Below, piece by piece: positions 49,301-58,861 of a DNA stretch of 64,000 nt. The stretch spans positions 44,047,585 to 44,111,584 of the forward strand of contig NC_068358.1 in the NCBI RefSeq assembly GCF_020536995.1, given 5' to 3'. This stretch comes from Dreissena polymorpha. Its lineage: Eukaryota; Mollusca; Bivalvia; Myida; Dreissenidae. The position numbers and the translations under genes were made by a program. The notes under the pieces are model-generated. The model was not told the DNA's origin. It worked only from the letters and a program-made list of their open reading frames with translations, and searched no databases. Each line of letters starts with the position of its first letter. The stretch's first letter is position 1.

Positions 49301-52300
49301 TGAAAAAATATTAAGTTTAAACCTTTTTATTTTAGCTCGATCGCATCAAAAGTCTAAGGCTTATTTGGAATGCTTTTGAGTCTGTGTCCTGGTACTAGAA
49401 CCAGTACTTGGTATCTTTGGGGGAGATCTAAAGAAAGTTCCCACAGTTGGGATTCAAACCCGTGACCTCCTGATGAGTAGGAGGACATCATAAGAGCTAT
49501 GCCATGGCGACTTCTAAACATTATTTAATTACTCAATCTTCATGATACTTTTTGAGAATTTCTATCTTGACACTTTCTAGACTGAGTAAGAATCTGGGTC
49601 ATGGGCGTTTAATAACTTGGTCACCAGGTCAAATTCACCTTGTCAAATCTTTGAAAAACCTTGCTTCCATTCTAGAGACCACATGTTTCATTCAATAATG
49701 ATGCAACTTGGTTGGAATGTTCATTTTAGAAATACATTTGCTGTATTTGAATCTGAGTCGCATGCATTAAAAAAACTAGGTCATCAATTCAAATTTGAAA
49801 AAAATAATGTTATCATTCCAGAGGCCATATTTATGAATCAGTCTTTATGAAACTTGATTAGAATCTTTTTTTGACAATCCTTATCCAAAGTTCAAATCTG
49901 TTTAAATGGCTCCTTCATACAAGGTAACTAGGTAAAAAATCTTAATCTGAAAAAAGTCTTACAACTCTGGAGGCAGCATTTATGACTCATTTAAGCTCGA
50001 AGAAACTTGGTCAAAATGTTTATTTTAACAATATCTTAATCAAATTGACATCTCGCCAACAGTCAATCAAAATATCCATCGACCAATCAGCGATCAATAA
50101 ATCGTGCGGGCCTGTTGCTAACGACCTGTCCGCCATTTTCTAGACAAGCCGAATGCCTAGTTCTCATTTATTATACCAGTTTCGTTTATTTTGTTCGAAA
50201 AAATAGGAAATAAAATATAAAGAAACAGTGTAAATAAGGTTTATGTAACTCAGCCAGTCTGTATCCAGATAGATAAATTAGGGAAATTTAATTTATGCAA
50301 TTTCCAATGTGGGAATGTGTTCTTGACAAGTGCGAGTGGAAGCTTCCTTGTTTAGAATTACCAAAATTACCAAAATCCCTCATATAGAAAATTAATTTAT
50401 TTCAGAAACTAACAATATCAAATAAGCAATATTAAGAATGAATTGTATCACATGTATATGTAAGCTTATAGGGCATATTGGTATTTGTGTTACTTAACAA
50501 AATCAATGTTATAAATCGCTTTTCATGTCATAACAATTGAAAAGTATTTTTATGTTACTATTTTGATAAAAACATATCGATGCAGCCATTTTGTTGTTCT
50601 GCACTTTTAATTATAATGATTGATAAATGTCCCTAAAGCAATGTTTTATTGTCCCCTACGGGTTTCACCAGAGGGGATTTATGGTTTGCGCTCTGTGTGT
50701 CCGTCAGTCTGTCACACTTTTCTGGATCCTGCGATAACTTTAAAAGTTCTTCATATTTTTTCATGAAACTTGAAACATGGACAGATGGCAATATGGAGAT
50801 TATGCACATCATTTCAGTTTGTTCCTACGTCAAGAATTTTGGTTGCTATGGCAACAAATAGACTAGAAATAGTGCTGAAAATGGTGGATCCTGCACACTT
50901 TTCCGGATCTTGCGATAACTTTAAAAGTTCTTCATATTTTTTCATGAAACTTGAAACATGGATATATGGCAATATGAACATGATGCATGTCATTTCATTT
51001 TCTCCCTACGTCAAAAATTCTGGTTGCTATGGCAACATTTTTTTGTGTAAAAATCTGACTATGGTGGAGCCGGTAGGGGACATATATTGCTTGGCAATAG
51101 TCTTGTTATTAATATCACTTTTGTACGTAATAACATGGGGGATTTCGGTACCTGCTCGGCATCAGAAAACATGTAAAACTTAAGCAAAATTACAGTTATA
51201 AAGCGCTTTTTGAGTCAAATACATGTGGACAAAATGTTTCCTTAGTAGTTTCATAAATAACATGGGTAAATACCAGTGAAGTTATGTTAATTTATTACTA
51301 ATACCACCATTACAGGTAGTAAAAGGTTAGATTTCAGTAAATACGCAAACGTTTGGGAGGGTGTTAAAAGTACCGAAATACCCGTTATACTTAGCTAATG
51401 TTCATTATAAACTAATATTTTTTGCATTGACATATTAAATATGGGGTGAAAAAAGTCCATAAAAATCATCCAGAATATTGCGTAATCTGTAGGCAATTTA
51501 TAGGCAAAGAACCCGCTTTGGTGTTTGAAGATTTTCTAACAGCTAAGCCACGTGACTAAGTGTGCGGAGCCATCATAGTCCAGGCGAGATTTCAATTTGA
51601 ATTCGGGTCAGATGCATCTAAACACTAGGTCAACAAGAGGTCAAATCTGAACAAGTTACCATTATAGTGCCACATTTATTACTTATTATTGATGAAACTT
51701 TGTCATAATATTTAGCTTGACCATATAAAGGCCGTGTTAAAATCAAGGTCAAGTGTGGTTAAAAATTATATCACCTGGTCAAGTCATCAGCAATTGGTGT
51801 CTGTGAACTCAGTTGAGCGCATAAGGGCCATCAATTCAATGCCCTCTTGATGCTCTTGCTTGCTTCAAGTTTGGGGGTTAATTTCCATCAAACAACTTAC
51901 TCATTTGTTATGGCAAAAAAGGATGATTTTTTCGAAGACGCATGTCCTCTTTAAATGGCTGGTGGATTTGTCTGTGTCAAACATTCGTTGTAGGGGCATC
52001 AGTATCTGTGACACATCTAGTTGTATCTGTACTTGAATTTTGTTAATATATTCTAAGTTTCTCGTTCATATACTCTTAAGTTTCTCATAATCACAATTGT
52101 TTCAGCTGTCAAAATTCAGAAACTAAGAAGTGTTTTGTTTAAGGACAATGAGCTTTAAAATGTTGAGTGTGTGATAGTGACAGCTACTATCATTTGTCTT
52201 TCTAATGCGTGATACACAAAACTGGTTCTCTTTTCAGATATACAAAGATGCTAAGGACTGTTTATCCAATATATCACAGAAGCTGGGAGATAAAAACTAT

Positions 52301-54840
52301 TTCTTTGGAGATCAGTATGCAGTGATTTTTTTTCTTTTTGAAAATGATATGGGTCCTGATTATACATATGTTTTGATACAATGTTTTTTTGAAGAAATCA
52401 ACTGGTCCCTAGTGTTTTAAGTAAAATTTTATTTTGACACTTACAAACAGCAAACTATGACAAATAATCAAAATTACCGGTTAATCATTTTCTGTATAGT
52501 TAGCTTCTTAGGGTCTTTTTATCCCAAATACAATTTGATTACTTGTTAGACCTTTAACTGAAAATTGTATGTCTTTGCAGCAAAGTGAAAGCAATCTGAT
52601 ATCAAGCCGAGATATTTCCATAGTAATGGACCCATTCAAGGGAGGCACTCTCCCAACTCTTATTGGATTTTGTTTTCCTATCAATCTGTTTGGAAAGGAG
52701 AACAGTGAACTTTTGTTAATAATGTGATACAATTTTACATACAGATATTAATAGCTGCAGTTTTATAACAAATATTTACTGAATTTCAAAATATAGGGAA
52801 GGCTTAATCTAAAGGAACCGATGTCACTGTATGAAAAAGATACTGTTCCATACAACCAACATTTAGTAATATATATATTGAGCATTCCGAAAAGATGTGT
52901 ACTTGTTTGTAGATTTAATATCATTTTTTGGAGGGATGATTCTCAAATAAATCAGATTCTAAACAATTTTTTCACACCCAACAATTTTTTTTAACAATAG
53001 CTCGGCAAAGTTAAAGTACAATGTACCATAAGTTTTGTTTACAAATCGCTTCATAAAAGAATACCTGACTGTTTTTGGTTATGTAAAATCCCCCAAAACT
53101 AGTTTGAATAAAGCAGACTTATTAAAACATGTTTAGAGGTCCTTGTTCAAAGTATGTTTCTTTTTATTACAGTAAGAAAATGTTCATGGCATTTAAATGA
53201 GTATTTGTAAATTACCAAACAAGCATGGGATTTCTTGATCTTACTGCTTATATGGATGACCATTGTTGGTTCCAGACCTTGTTCCCTGGATGCCTTGGTG
53301 TTCAGTTACGTAGCTCCACTGTTGAAGGCCCCGCTGAATAGTAACCAACTGACCAACCATCTCCGCATCCATTGTGAAAACCTATGCTTTCATACCCGGA
53401 GAATTCTGCGAGAGTTCTTTCCCCTTACTGCTGAAGGTATGGGACTGTGTTTCTGCAGGACTAACTTCTTTGTCTATGGAACAATTTTCCATCTGGTTTT
53501 AGTCATTGCTAAATTGTAAAGCCCAGTCCACTTGAAACAATGTCATTTTGTTGTTTTTAGTTTCCTTGTTTCTCAGGCGGGCATGATCCTTCTTTTCTAC
53601 AGTTTCATCCATTCATTTAGATTCCACCAGCCCATAGTTTGCAATGTGTTTTTGACAACTGTCAGATACACATATTATAAACCATGGTTAATTATCTGCA
53701 TAAAAAATTCCACCATAAATTAATTGTAAATTAGTAAAGAAAACATGAAATTCATAGGGGGAAAAAGGGAATAATATATTTTGGTTCATGTAGTACTGTT
53801 TTAAACAAAATGTGCAAATTTAAGTAATTGTGTATGTGTTCACTTTGAAACAGTATGTTGATGGCTATACGTCTCTAAGAATATATGTTTCATGCACAAT
53901 ATGAAAATATTTACACACTATAAGTGTTTTTCCTGACAAAATGATGACTGAACAGATTAATAGAGAAGATACAAAAAATCATGGTTGTAAGGGTGCCTTC
54001 CTAGAATAATTCAGTACATCATTAAATCACTTATTTGAAATAAGCTTGCCTTTATCTTGTTGAAAATTATATAACCATTAAAGTTAAATGCTTTACTGGT
54101 GTTGCAATTGCGTTATTTCAGGAAAAAAGTCAATTTATCTCTTAAGAAGCTAAACACAAAGGAAAAGAGGCTATAATATTTATTATAAAATAGTGAAAGC
54201 GACATGTACTGAATTTTGATTGTATCAATCAATTTATCAATAATTAAGTAAAACATTATGATATACAAATAATACTTTTCTAGTACTGCAAGATTTGATA
54301 TTTCATATTTGTTCAGCTGGATGTCCATGTTTCACTGATTTCTCACACAGACTTTGCATGGTTTTAATATAAAGAGTTATTGTGCAACTAAAAGACTAAT
54401 TTGTGATAAAGGCATCCTTTTTGCTCCCTGTCATTGAGTTATTTTCTTATAGCAAACATTTTCCTCTAGTCCTATATTTATCTCGCATTCATCTAAAGTT
54501 TTTTTTCTATTTCGTGTATTGCTCTATTTCTTTTATAACTGGCTGAAGCCAGATGATATTTTATCATATTTTATTGAGTAGTCTTCTATGCTGTGATATT
54601 GACATAAATATTTGTTTAGACATTTAATTATTTTCAGAAATGGCAGAAAAACAAAAAGAAGAAGAGAGGAAGAAAGCGGCTGACTCGGAAAGCAAGGAGG
54701 GGAAGATACGGAACCGTGACATGCTGATTGCCGGTGCATTTGCACTCACGGCAATGACTCTGTACGCGTTTTCTAGCGGATTGGTCAATGTTAAGATATT
54801 TGATGCAGTAGATGTGGAAGATAATTTATTGGATGCTTAA
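34246..54840 (+). CDS. MTX1: Metaxin-1 (8 exons)
   Basis: Outer mitochondrial membrane protein of the SAM/metaxin complex, which assembles beta-barrel proteins and joins the MICOS bridge. Exons: 34246-34329, 45730-45799, 45978-46054, 47086-47178, 48476-48655, 52238-52314, 53276-53436, 54638-54840. All junctions are GT-AG and phases match, giving 314 residues (human 317). The ATG follows an in-frame TAG at 34240. Landmarks against vertebrate metaxin-1: LDIWPGEWDLPSVDPNCLAA, NPWNSPNG, DNDHYSNITGPW, KNYFFGDQPCSLDALVFSYV, LTNHLRIHCENLC. It has an N-terminal GST-like thioredoxin fold, a C-terminal GST-like helical domain and a tail anchor of about residues 276-298 (MLIAGAFALTAMTLYAFSSG). An acidic C-terminus follows. 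Confidence 0.96.
34492..35071. mobile_element. hAT-type MITE with G/C-run termini
   Basis: Inverted termini of about 35 bp: CACAGGCAGCAGTATCATAA then ATTTG and a C run on the left, and the exact inverse on the right. The 8-bp TTCTGAGG occurs directly outside both ends (34484-34491 and 35072-35079). An 8-bp duplication with CA..TG ends fits hAT. The interior of 580 bp has no transposase. It lies in MTX1 intron 1. Confidence 0.85.
35229..35400 (+). repeat. dispersed repeat J, copy 2
   Basis: CAGTGGTTTTTTTCACCATT, TTTGGAATGGGGCTTGGTCC, then ATTGGGAAAA and AAAATGGGAAATTAATGTTG. The best-preserved copy of the four. Confidence 0.5.
35401..36830. other. MTX1 intron 1, no clear feature
   Basis: AT-rich. 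A short segment at 36380-36490 has a higher GC content but no recognised motif. Confidence 0.35.
36955..37130 (+). repeat. dispersed repeat J, copy 3
   Basis: ATTTTGGGAATGGGGCAGCG, TCCCTTGGATTTGG, AAAATTGGGAAATTAGTGTT as in copy 2. A segment just before it (36835-36945) with GGTCCCATTAGGGAAAAA and AAACACTGG also looks repeat-derived. Confidence 0.5.
37989..38057. repeat. perfect 26-bp inverted repeat
   Basis: Arms ATTCCCAATTAACTTTTCAT AAGTTA (37989-38014) and the exact complement (38032-38057) flank a 17-base spacer. They would form a strong hairpin. No flanking duplication was identified. Confidence 0.9.
38697..40796 (-). mobile_element. tandem-core HINE-like element, family B, copy 2
   Basis: Read on the minus strand, the left end is AAACAAGAGGCCCCAAAGGG then CCCTGGGTCGCTCACCTGAG (40796 down). 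The right end is GCTCACCATGAGCACGTTGT then GCTCAGGTGAGCTAAAA (38697). The subterminal CGCTCACCTGAG pairs with CTCAGGTGAGC. The core monomers are diverged (CTAGAGGCCACATTTATTGT, CTTCATGAAACTTGGTCAGA). A non-repetitive AT-rich part fills about 39430-40300. It lies in MTX1 intron 1. Confidence 0.65.
40346..40363 (+). repeat. poly-G run of 18
   Basis: Uninterrupted G run inside the GGCCGCC-rich part of a family B monomer. Confidence 0.9.
40905..41100. other. GC-rich, CpG-rich block of unknown origin
   Basis: About 190 bp, rich in CG dinucleotides (for example GCATCGACCCGGCATCATGT, GCGGCGAAATGCGACTTGCC), between two AT-rich family B elements. All six frames read through parts of it, but no known domain was recognised. 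Its composition differs sharply from its surroundings. Confidence 0.6.
41101..42540 (-). mobile_element. tandem-core HINE-like element, family B, copy 3, right end missing
   Basis: About seven monomers of 165-180 bp, marked by CTCTAGAGGCCACATTTATT near 41142, 41320, 41486, 41663, 41844, 42016 and 42170. At 42500-42540 the left end of family B appears in inverse orientation (CTCAGGTGAGCGAC, a hairpin GGGCCTTTCAGGCCC, TCTTGTTT). The expected right end near 41100 is absent and replaced by the GC-rich block. Confidence 0.65.
42541..43214. other. MTX1 intron 1, no clear feature
   Basis: AT-rich. A short GGTCCCATAATGGGGACCC palindromic segment lies near 43078, resembling text at 36870. Confidence 0.35.
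43215..43816 (+). repeat. tandem array, family I
   Basis: About four monomers of 150-170 bp share CAACATGAAACTTCATGGGT-like, ATCAATGAGGAGAAGTG-like and GAGTTATTGCCCTTTGTT words. The array directly abuts the left end of family D. It has no ends of its own, so it could be an older element truncated by D. Confidence 0.6.
43817..45064 (+). mobile_element. tandem-core Helitron-like element, family D
   Basis: Left end TATACCCCCACAAACGAAGT with a following inverse TTAGGGGGGTATA, then a GTCTGTCTGTCGGTCGGTC run. About seven monomers of about 160 bp carry GTAGTTTTCATCCGATCTTC and GTCAAAAACTAGGTCACGGG. Right end ATGTGGGGGTATTCGTCACG then TCTGTGACAAAGCTCTAG followed by T. The last part is a stem GTCAC/GTGAC then six bases and CTAG, the textbook 3' end of Helitrons. 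Left ATACCCCCAC pairs with right GTGGGGGTAT. There is no Rep/Hel coding sequence, so it is non-autonomous. Confidence 0.75.
45235..45370 (-). repeat. dispersed repeat J, copy 4
   Basis: The reverse complement reads TTTTTTCACCATTTTGGGAA, GGTCCCTTTGCATTGGGAAA, matching copies 1-3. Confidence 0.5.
45730..45799 (+). CDS. MTX1: MTX1 exon 2
   Basis: Acceptor TTTCAG, AYCRFSGVPVKIRKSCNPWN then SPN, donor GTAATT, ends in phase 1. Matches the family pattern 'TYARFTGAPLKV..NPWQSPSG'. Confidence 0.93.
45978..46054 (+). CDS. MTX1: MTX1 exon 3
   Basis: Acceptor TTTTAG, completes Gly then TFPVMTYKNVTETKVGNIFT and YLRKQ, donor GTCTGT. Confidence 0.9.
46055..47085. other. MTX1 intron 3, no clear feature
   Basis: AT-rich intron without recognised repeats. 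Confidence 0.4.
47086..47178 (+). CDS. MTX1: MTX1 exon 4
   Basis: Acceptor CTTTAG, NWGIDSSLSRKECADVVAFS then AMIDEVIQPAV, donor GTAAGT. 31 codons, phase 0 at both ends. Confidence 0.93.
47588..48398 (+). mobile_element. tandem-core element, family E
   Basis: Left end TTATGTCCCCGGTAGGAGGG then CATATAGTG and GTCCGTCTGTCTGTCCGTC. About five monomers of 160-165 bp carry GCGTTTAGGTTTCGAAAAAT and CATACGCACA. Right end TATAGGGGGCATAAGTGATC then CTATGGTGACAGCTCTTG. The end has the same style as family D (GTGACAGCTCTTGTT against GTGACAAAGCTCTAGTT). It lies in MTX1 intron 4, just upstream of exon 5. Confidence 0.65.
48399..48457 (+). repeat. minisatellite of about 22 bp x 3
   Basis: Three consecutive units of GATCATGTAATACATCTT type between the end of family E and the exon 5 acceptor. 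Confidence 0.85.
48476..48655 (+). CDS. MTX1: MTX1 exon 5
   Basis: Acceptor CTTGCAG, LHLLWIDNDHYSNITGPWFT through AADVETK, donor GTAGGC. 60 codons, phase 0. It sits 78 bp after a family E element. Confidence 0.94.
48790..50050 (+). repeat. degenerate tandem-core element in MTX1 intron 5
   Basis: Begins with TTATGCCCCCACAAAGAAGT then GGGTTTCAATAAGCTCTGTT. Diverged monomers of about 160-180 bp follow with GGCCACATTTATGAC, ATGAAACTTGGTTAGAAT and ACTAGGTCACCAGGTCAA. A SINE interrupts it. The sequence is related to families B and D but much older. Confidence 0.55.
49333..49515 (-). mobile_element. tRNA-derived SINE, copy 1
   Basis: On the minus strand the head reads GTCGCCATGGCATAGCTC with a pol III B box GGGTTTGAATCCC. 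The body ends AAGCCTTAGACTTTTGATGC then GATCGAGCTAAAA. It shares its body with copy 2 at 59858-60041. Flanks TAAACCTTTTTATTT and TAAACATTATTTAAT may be an imperfect target duplication. This is consistent with the bivalve Meta/'BivaMD' SINE type, from memory. Confidence 0.8.
50101..50650. other. MTX1 intron 5, no clear feature
   Basis: AT-rich, nothing recognised. Confidence 0.35.
50651..51105 (+). mobile_element. tandem-core Helitron-like element, family F, copy 1 (two monomers)
   Basis: Left end GTCCCCTACGGGTTTCACCA. Two 185-bp monomers start TCACACTTTTCTGGATCCTG (50711 and about 50896). The right end is CCGGTAGGGGACATATATTG then a small stem TTGCTTGGCAA and TAGTCTTG before TT. Left GTCCCCTAC pairs with right GTAGGGGAC. 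Confidence 0.7.
51600..51850 (-). repeat. family B-like remnant with left end
   Basis: Monomer words (GGTCAAATCTGAACAAG, CCACATTTATTACT) followed by AACTCAGTTGAGCGCATAAG and GCCCTCTTG, the degraded inverse left end of family B. Confidence 0.5.
52238..52314 (+). CDS. MTX1: MTX1 exon 6
   Basis: Acceptor TTTCAG, IYKDAKDCLSNISQKLGDKN YFFGD, donor GTATGC. Ends with CA that exon 7 completes to Gln. Confidence 0.93.
52315..53275. other. MTX1 intron 6, no clear feature
   Basis: AT-rich intron without recognised repeats. Confidence 0.4.
53276..53436 (+). CDS. MTX1: MTX1 exon 7
   Basis: Acceptor TTCCAG, PCSLDALVFSYVAPLLKAPL through FFPLTAE, donor GTATGG. Ends in phase 1. Confidence 0.93.
53437..54637. 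other. MTX1 intron 7, no clear feature
   Basis: AT-rich intron without recognised repeats. Confidence 0.4.
54638..54840 (+). CDS. MTX1: MTX1 exon 8 (terminal)
   Basis: Acceptor TTTCAG, a charged linker (MAEKQKEEERKKAAD), then the hydrophobic tail anchor, an acidic end DVEDNLLDA and TAA. Confidence 0.94.
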
Positions 54841-55310
54841 TGTGTGACTGATGACAGTGGTGACTCTAGTGTAGCTATAATACAGTATTTGATAGAAATA
54901 TCTAGAAACACATACATGAAGCTGTAGGAGGGTTAATGAAAAGATGGTTGATGAAAAAGTTATTAGAATTTTATAGATAACAGACAACAGAATATACAAA
55001 GTATGACGACTGATATTCAATGAAATTGTTGCACTAAATTTGTTATGAAATGAAATGTTTTTTTGCCCAGTTTTTTTGTGAGTTAATAATAAAATACTGT
55101 TGCTTAGATGAAACATTAGTTGCTGGTACATATCTTGGACTGCTTCACGCTGTTTTTATAATGACTGGTATTAATGTATTATTGTAAGTCTATGTAGTGA
55201 TCTTGTAGTACCTATTATTTAGGTAGAAGTGTCTCATAGGCTGCAATACATTGAGTGGGAAGTTTTGAAGAGCTATAATGTCAAATAAAAACAGTAGGAT
55301 ATCAAATAAA
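54841..55310 (+). other. MTX1: presumed MTX1 3' UTR
   Basis: Follows the MTX1 stop. Two AATAAA polyadenylation signals lie at 55284-55289 and 55305-55310, giving a 3' UTR of about 0.45-0.5 kb if used. Confidence 0.45.
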
Positions 55311-56314
55311 CAATTATTTCAACTGTTTGATTATCCCTCGTCCATGTATAGAGCAGTTCATGGTTTTGTAATAGGTGTTTTTCTGAGAAGCAGGAAGCTT
55401 TATTTCTGATAGAAGAACTGTATTGACACATGCTCTTATGTTGACATACGGTAATATTGACACCAAAATCACAACACTTTCCCACAGTGATAGCAATTCT
55501 ATGTTTCATAAATGTGATGAAAGTATATTGAAAGAACAATCAATTTCATAAAGGTATGAAATATTATAAGTAGCAGTCCATTTTTGTGTGTGTTTATTTA
55601 TGGGTTTATATTTTTCCAAATGTAAGTTAAAAAATGTTAATATAGATACATTTTGTGTGATGATAACAATTTAAAACATTTATTTTGAAGAAATAATAAT
55701 TTGCAGTTTCTTCTTTTATGATGAGTATTAGTATTTTTGCTCTAACATATATTATTAACTGTTAAATGTTTCTGTTAAACAGTGTATTTATGTAAGTTTT
55801 GTCTTTTTGTTAACACATTTTTATGTTATCAGGATTGATGCAAGATATGAGTACTTACATTTGTGCTTATATGGCTTCTGGTGAAATTTTGAATTGAAAT
55901 AATAATGACAACTTACTTGAATGAGACAGCTTTAAGCACCCTGTAATTAATAACATGTGTTGGTCAAAGTTCGAGGAAACATTTAAGAGGTCAACTTTGA
56001 CTAGTTTAAGTTCAGGCTACATCAGTTATAGCCCAAAACAAGCTATATAAGAACTTCACCTTAGTTAGTACCAATGTTTGCCTTAATGAGATAGCATACG
56101 ATAACAATAACAATCGCACGAACCTTTGTCAAATGTCAATGTAAGATGTACATGTTAAAAGTCGCAATCAATTTTTGATTGTCAGAATTCAGATTGTCAG
56201 AATTAACAGTTAGGATGATGCTTTTCTGGATTCAACTGCTTGTCTCTTGGCTGCTAAGGCCAAAGCCACAAGAATACAATTATAACGCAAAGCGGCCTGG
56301 TTTAGACCTTTATT
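55311..56314. other. intergenic, nothing recognised
   Basis: AT-rich with no gene or repeat recognised. Confidence 0.4.
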
Positions 56315-56587
56315 AGTTCCCTACGGGTGGTAGGTTTGTTTGCGCTCTGTGTGTCTGTCAGTCTGTCTATCACACTTTTCTGGATCCTGCGATAACTTTA
56401 AAAGTTCTTCATATTTTTTCATGAAACTTGAAACATGGACTGATGGCAATATGGAGGCTATGCAAGTCATTTCATTTTGTTCCTACGTCAAGAATGCTCG
56501 TTGCTATGGCAACAAATAGACTAGATATATTGCTGAAAATGGTGGAGTTTCACCGGTAGGGGACTTTTATTGCTTGCAATAGTCTTG
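56315..56587 (+). mobile_element. tandem-core Helitron-like element, family F, copy 2 (one monomer)
   Basis: Left end GTTCCCTACGGGTGGTAGG. One monomer contains CACACTTTTCTGGATCCTGC. Right end CACCGGTAGGGGACTTTTAT then TGCTTGCAATAGTCTTG and TT. It is the single-monomer counterpart of copy 1. Confidence 0.7.
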
Positions 56588-57536
56588 TTTTGTTAATGTA
56601 TTTCAGTTGTGTGAAGTATTCTTAGTTTAGAACCAATTCTATGCAATGTAATCTTGTAAGATGCTCGTATATACATAATGTGGTTTGTTAACAACTTGCG
56701 CATTGTTCCTGCATTATCGCCGTAGGATCAACGATTACAGAAAGTATATTGCGTCCTATCATTTATAAGTTTACAGTTGCAATAAGCTATTAGAGATAAC
56801 TTAAAACTCGAAAACATCTGTTCAGCTAACGGAACACTATTGATTGTTTATGCCCCCTCCCATCCCTCAGTAGGTTGGCCTAAAGCAGTTCTTTTTTCGG
56901 AGTTTTTTCCTTAATGCTTTTAGAAATTTACCTGAGTTTTGGTATGTGAGCCTGCAAGATTTACAGGTCTAGTTCTAGTTTTGTTCCGGTTCATTGATTT
57001 TTGGCAAATTTACGGGACTTGGACCTAGAAATTTTCTCTACTGTAACAGTTTCCAGACTTGGTGCTAAACACTTGTAGATACTTACCTGATTTTGTGTTC
57101 GTGTGAGTGTATCTACATGATTTACATATAAATTTTTAGTTTTTTTTTCCGGCCCATTGATTTTTGACGAAGAAACAGGACTTGGATTTAAGAATATACA
57201 AACAAAACTTTACAAATGTAAAGAAATCACTGAAAATATTGTTAATTCAAAAGATGTAGTTGCAATCTAAAATAAATGTCAGTTCAAGTTTAGAGTTTAT
57301 GTAAGAATGCTGCTTAATATTGATGCTGGTTTAAAGAATTCCATCAATTTTGAATCTGAGATAATGCCTTAATATAATAAAATAAAATTACTGTATCACT
57401 TTCAAATGAAAATTGCAAAACAAACCATACAAATAAAAATGATATAACTAGAGATGTATGAACTAACACAGAACAAGTCAACAAATACAATACTGATCAA
57501 GAAATATTATATATATATAACAGCCAAGAAAATATT

Positions 57537-57592
57537 GGTTAATGCAGGGACCTGTACAAATAGTGTTTATTTGTATAGGTCCCTGGTTAATG
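57537..57592. mobile_element. 40-bp near-perfect palindrome with 8-bp target duplication
   Basis: The sequence 57545-57584 begins CAGGGACCTGTACAAATA and folds onto TATTTGTATAGGTCCCT with one mismatch and a tiny loop. GGTTAATG stands directly outside both ends (57537-57544 and 57585-57592). It looks like a minimal hAT-type MITE consisting only of its termini. Confidence 0.65.
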
Positions 57593-57864
57593 TTAAGAAA
57601 TTTTACCTTAATTTTCCAAAGAACGGTAGACTAAGCCTATCCGTAGAATGGCGATTCTGATCCAGTTCATTGAGAGGATTGAGAGTAATTTATCAAAGCA
57701 GAACCAATCAATATTTGAGTAAAATAAGATTTCAAAATTAAATTTGTTTAGGAGAAACAAAATACTGGCTTGTTCAATCAGTTTCAGCTTAAAAAACATA
57801 TTTTAAAACAGTACAAATATCTGAATGGAAGATCTAAGGGTAAGAAAATATGACAAGTGCATAC

Positions 57865-57954
57865 TATCTATCTCTATCTATCTATCTATCTTTCTATCTA
57901 TATATCTATCTATCTATCTATCTATACTGTCTATCTATCTATATATCTATATTG

Positions 57955-58006
<52 letters not shown>

Positions 58007-58007
58007 C

Positions 58008-58085
<78 letters not shown>

Positions 58086-58259
58086 ATCTATCTATCTATC
58101 TACCTACCTACCTACCTACCTACCTACCTACCTACCTACCTACCTACCTACCTACCTACCTACCTACCTACCTACCTACCTACCTACCTACCTACCTACC
58201 TACCTACCTACCTACCTATCTATCTATCTATCTTTCTATCTATCTATCTATCTATACTG
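57865..58259 (+). repeat. compound tetranucleotide microsatellite (TATC)n(TACC)n(TATC)n
   Basis: About 230 bp of TATC repeats with a few interruptions, then about 118 bp (roughly 29 units) of pure TACC, then about 40 bp of TATC. TATACTGTCTA occurs near both ends. All open frames over it are artefacts of the repeat. Confidence 0.95.
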
Positions 58260-58861
58260 TCTAACTTCCCTTTCGGGTATTATTGACAGGTCGAATCGAA
58301 CGTTCAGTAATACAGACTAAGGTAACCAGCTGCGGGAGAACGAGGAAGATGTTGAAATCCTCAGAACACCAACATTCCTCTTAAATACAATGTGGTTATA
58401 TCAAAGCCTGCACCTCGGTGTAAGGGAAACAAACCCTCGGGATGAATTGAGGTGGATCATTCATTATTGTAATCTACAACAGTCGAATTAGAAGCGTGAC
58501 TGGATAATCATGTTTCTGGGATAAAATGTTCAATATTATCTTGTGAAAACATTTGAAATAAAAATTAATTGCTCCATGATTCATAATTTGAAAAAAAATA
58601 ATATTAACTGGATTTTGAATCAAGACGGCATTATAATATCAAAAAAAGACGGCTTAACAATGTCAACAACAGTAGATTTTTTTCTGTCTTTATCATTACT
58701 GAATCCGCATCAATATCAACAAAGGGACGCAGCATAAATTTGGCATTACTTATATTCCCAATTCTTCTTATTAATAAGGGTTTACTATTTTGAAAATACT
58801 AAAATGAAACATGAACAATTCAAGAATATGGTACCTTTTGTGTAGATGAAGTGACGTTTAA

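Noticed and set aside
57825-58320. Long open frames reading LSIY and LPTY repeats
   Set aside because: They are translations of the TATC/TACC microsatellite in three frames, not proteins.
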